Source: CAVQYV01 sp963718295 [NCBI: uncultured Methylomirabilota bacterium] (lineage in GTDB: Bacteria; Methylomirabilota; Methylomirabilia; CAVQYV01). Taken from it: a stretch of 64,000 bases of DNA. The stretch is from NCBI GenBank assembly GCA_963718295.1, contig CAVQYV010000008.1, forward strand, positions 632,519 through 696,518, written 5' to 3'. Numbering within the stretch: the stretch's first letter is position 1; the number at the start of each line of letters is the position of its first letter. The notes beneath the pieces were generated by a model. It had not been told where the DNA came from and did not search any database. It saw only the letters and a program-made list of their open reading frames with translations. Made by a program: the position numbers and the translations under genes. Positions 63,171-64,000 of the stretch are shown piece by piece.

Positions 63171-63630
63171 ATGCTGCGGTTCAAGGTGGTATCCGGCGGC
63201 CAGACGGGCGTTGACCGGGCTGCGCTGATGTCGCGCTGGAATTGGTTTACCTTGCAGCGGCTGGTGTCCCTGTGGCCGTCGCGCCGAAGACGGTATCATT
63301 CCACCCCGCTACCCGCTCACCGAAACCGACAGCGCGGCCTACGAGTGCCGTACCGAATGGAATGTACGCGACAGCGACGCTACGCTGATTCTCCTGCGCG
63401 GCCCGCTGGAAGGTGGAACTGCCATGACCGCTGAACTGGCCCGCATCAGTACGGTTGGCCGCTGCGAATGGTGAATCTGGAGCGGGCGGGTGATCCCAGC
63501 CGGATACGGGACTGGCTGCGACAGCAACACGTCGAGATACTGAACATCGCCGGCCCGCGCGAGAGCCATTGCCCTGGCATCTACCGGCAGGCGGTGGCCT
63601 ACCTGCAAGAACTGCTCGCGTCCGGCTGAA
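63171..63630 (+). CDS. Putative molybdenum carrier protein, frameshifted
   Basis: It begins [19 protein letters not shown], the Rossmann-like start of the molybdenum carrier family. It continues through shifts near 63225, 63290 and 63455 as [47 protein letters not shown] and [18 protein letters not shown]. The [12 protein letters not shown] and NIAGPRES blocks are diagnostic. Members bind polyoxomolybdate or nucleotide and are related to SLOG folds. It follows the esterase by 12 bases. Confidence 0.82.
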
Positions 63631-63674
63631 ACCGTCGCCTGGAATAGAAACGACGGCGCGATGAACGAGAACCG

Positions 63675-64000
63675 TTGAAATATCGGATACCGACCCGCGC
63701 CCCGAAGCCACTGACGACTATTCATGATCACTATCCGATCAACGTCGCCATCATCGGCGGCGGCACTGCCGGCCTGTGGCTGCTGGACCGCTCCGGCTGG
63801 ACTACAGCGCGCTGCTGCTGGAAAACAATGCTCTCGGTCACGGCCAGAGCCTGCTGTCGCAGGGCATACTCCACCTTCGGTCCGACCTACCCGGTCGCGG
63901 CGACCGCCGCAGGCGTTGCGCAGCGATCCCGTCCGACATGCCCGCGATCTGGAATGACTGCCTGAACGGCACGGCCTTCCCCGATCTCTCCGGCGTCAAG
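63675..64000 (+). CDS. FAD-dependent oxidoreductase, N-terminal part (runs off window)
   Basis: The frame is open from a TTG at 63675. The dinucleotide-binding motif INVAIIGGGTAGLWLLD starts near 63738. After a shift near 63795 it continues SALLLENNALGHGQSLLSQG and so on. GxGxxG with this spacing fits FAD-dependent amine or glycerol-3-phosphate-type oxidoreductases. The gene is cut by the window end and the start is not certain (ATG 63724 is out of frame, an ATG at 63661 is in another frame). Confidence 0.7.

Noticed and set aside
1-64000. CRISPR array
   Set aside because: No regularly spaced short repeats with unique spacers; the repeats seen are hundreds of bases long or kilobases apart.

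Overview
The window reads as three blocks of different base composition and gene ancestry joined end to end. Block 1 (1 to about 31680, moderate GC) looks like a Desulfobacterota-type or related genome. This placement is weak and rests on gene types: zinc-ribbon/nucleotide-cyclase/TPR giants, DUF3568, BON and lmo0937-type small proteins. Block 2 (about 31680 to 58985, high GC) looks acidobacterial. It has a TonB receptor with a carboxypeptidase-regulatory-like N-terminus and an ELPLNGRN motif, a CBM9/outer-membrane barrel protein and a DUF1080 protein. Block 3 (about 58985 to 64000) looks gammaproteobacterial, with a polysaccharide deacetylase and FemAB-like cluster, then a carboxylesterase, a molybdenum-carrier protein and an FAD oxidoreductase. 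At both joins a gene stops mid-domain as composition changes, so a chimeric metagenome contig is the simplest reading. Many genes, above all in blocks 2 and 3, are broken by one-base frameshifts, which looks partly like uncorrected sequencing error.

Block 1 is a repeat-rich accessory region. A two-gene unit recurs: gene A (zinc ribbons, class III cyclase, AAA ATPase, TPR) overlaps gene B (class III cyclase, membrane segment, TolB-like domain, TPR) by ATGA. The unit is seen at 9785-13551 and 22763-28034, and a gene B piece lies at the left edge. Further gene B scraps lie at 16266 and 21727. Four copies of a roughly 300-390 bp repeat each carry a hairpin, the 3' part of a tRNA-Thr-like gene and flanking direct repeats. 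Six copies of a promoter module with an exact 17-bp spacer are scattered nearby. Between them sit two MntA/HEPN toxin-antitoxin pairs, a truncated MFS gene, a Tat-exported haloacid-dehalogenase-like protein, a PEP mutase/isocitrate lyase family enzyme, an arylsulfatase and small envelope or stress proteins. The right end holds a possible HEPN protein and an Mrr fragment.

Block 2 opens with a toxin-antitoxin island (32.3-38.5 kb): six DUF433 antitoxin genes, four DUF5615 toxin genes, a replication-relaxation gene pair, a tRNA-Arg 3' fragment and the C-terminus of a tyrosine recombinase. This looks like a decayed integrative element. After it come an Na+/H+ antiporter, arsR-arsM, a DUF1080 protein, a CBM9/barrel protein, an alcohol dehydrogenase, and an iron locus (DtxR-FeoA, feoB, second DtxR). 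The most interesting locus is at 52290-58985. Two UroD-type methyltransferases, a corrinoid protein, an L-rhamnose mutarotase and a sodium/solute symporter form one operon. It is divergent from a TonB receptor, and the two promoters have the same architecture with an inverted repeat abutting each -35 box. I infer corrinoid-dependent demethylation linked to uptake and use of a (methylated) sugar.

Block 3 holds a polysaccharide or capsule-type cluster (deacetylase, two GNAT-type transferases, a methyltransferase) and then housekeeping-type genes. I saw no rRNA, complete tRNA or CRISPR array.
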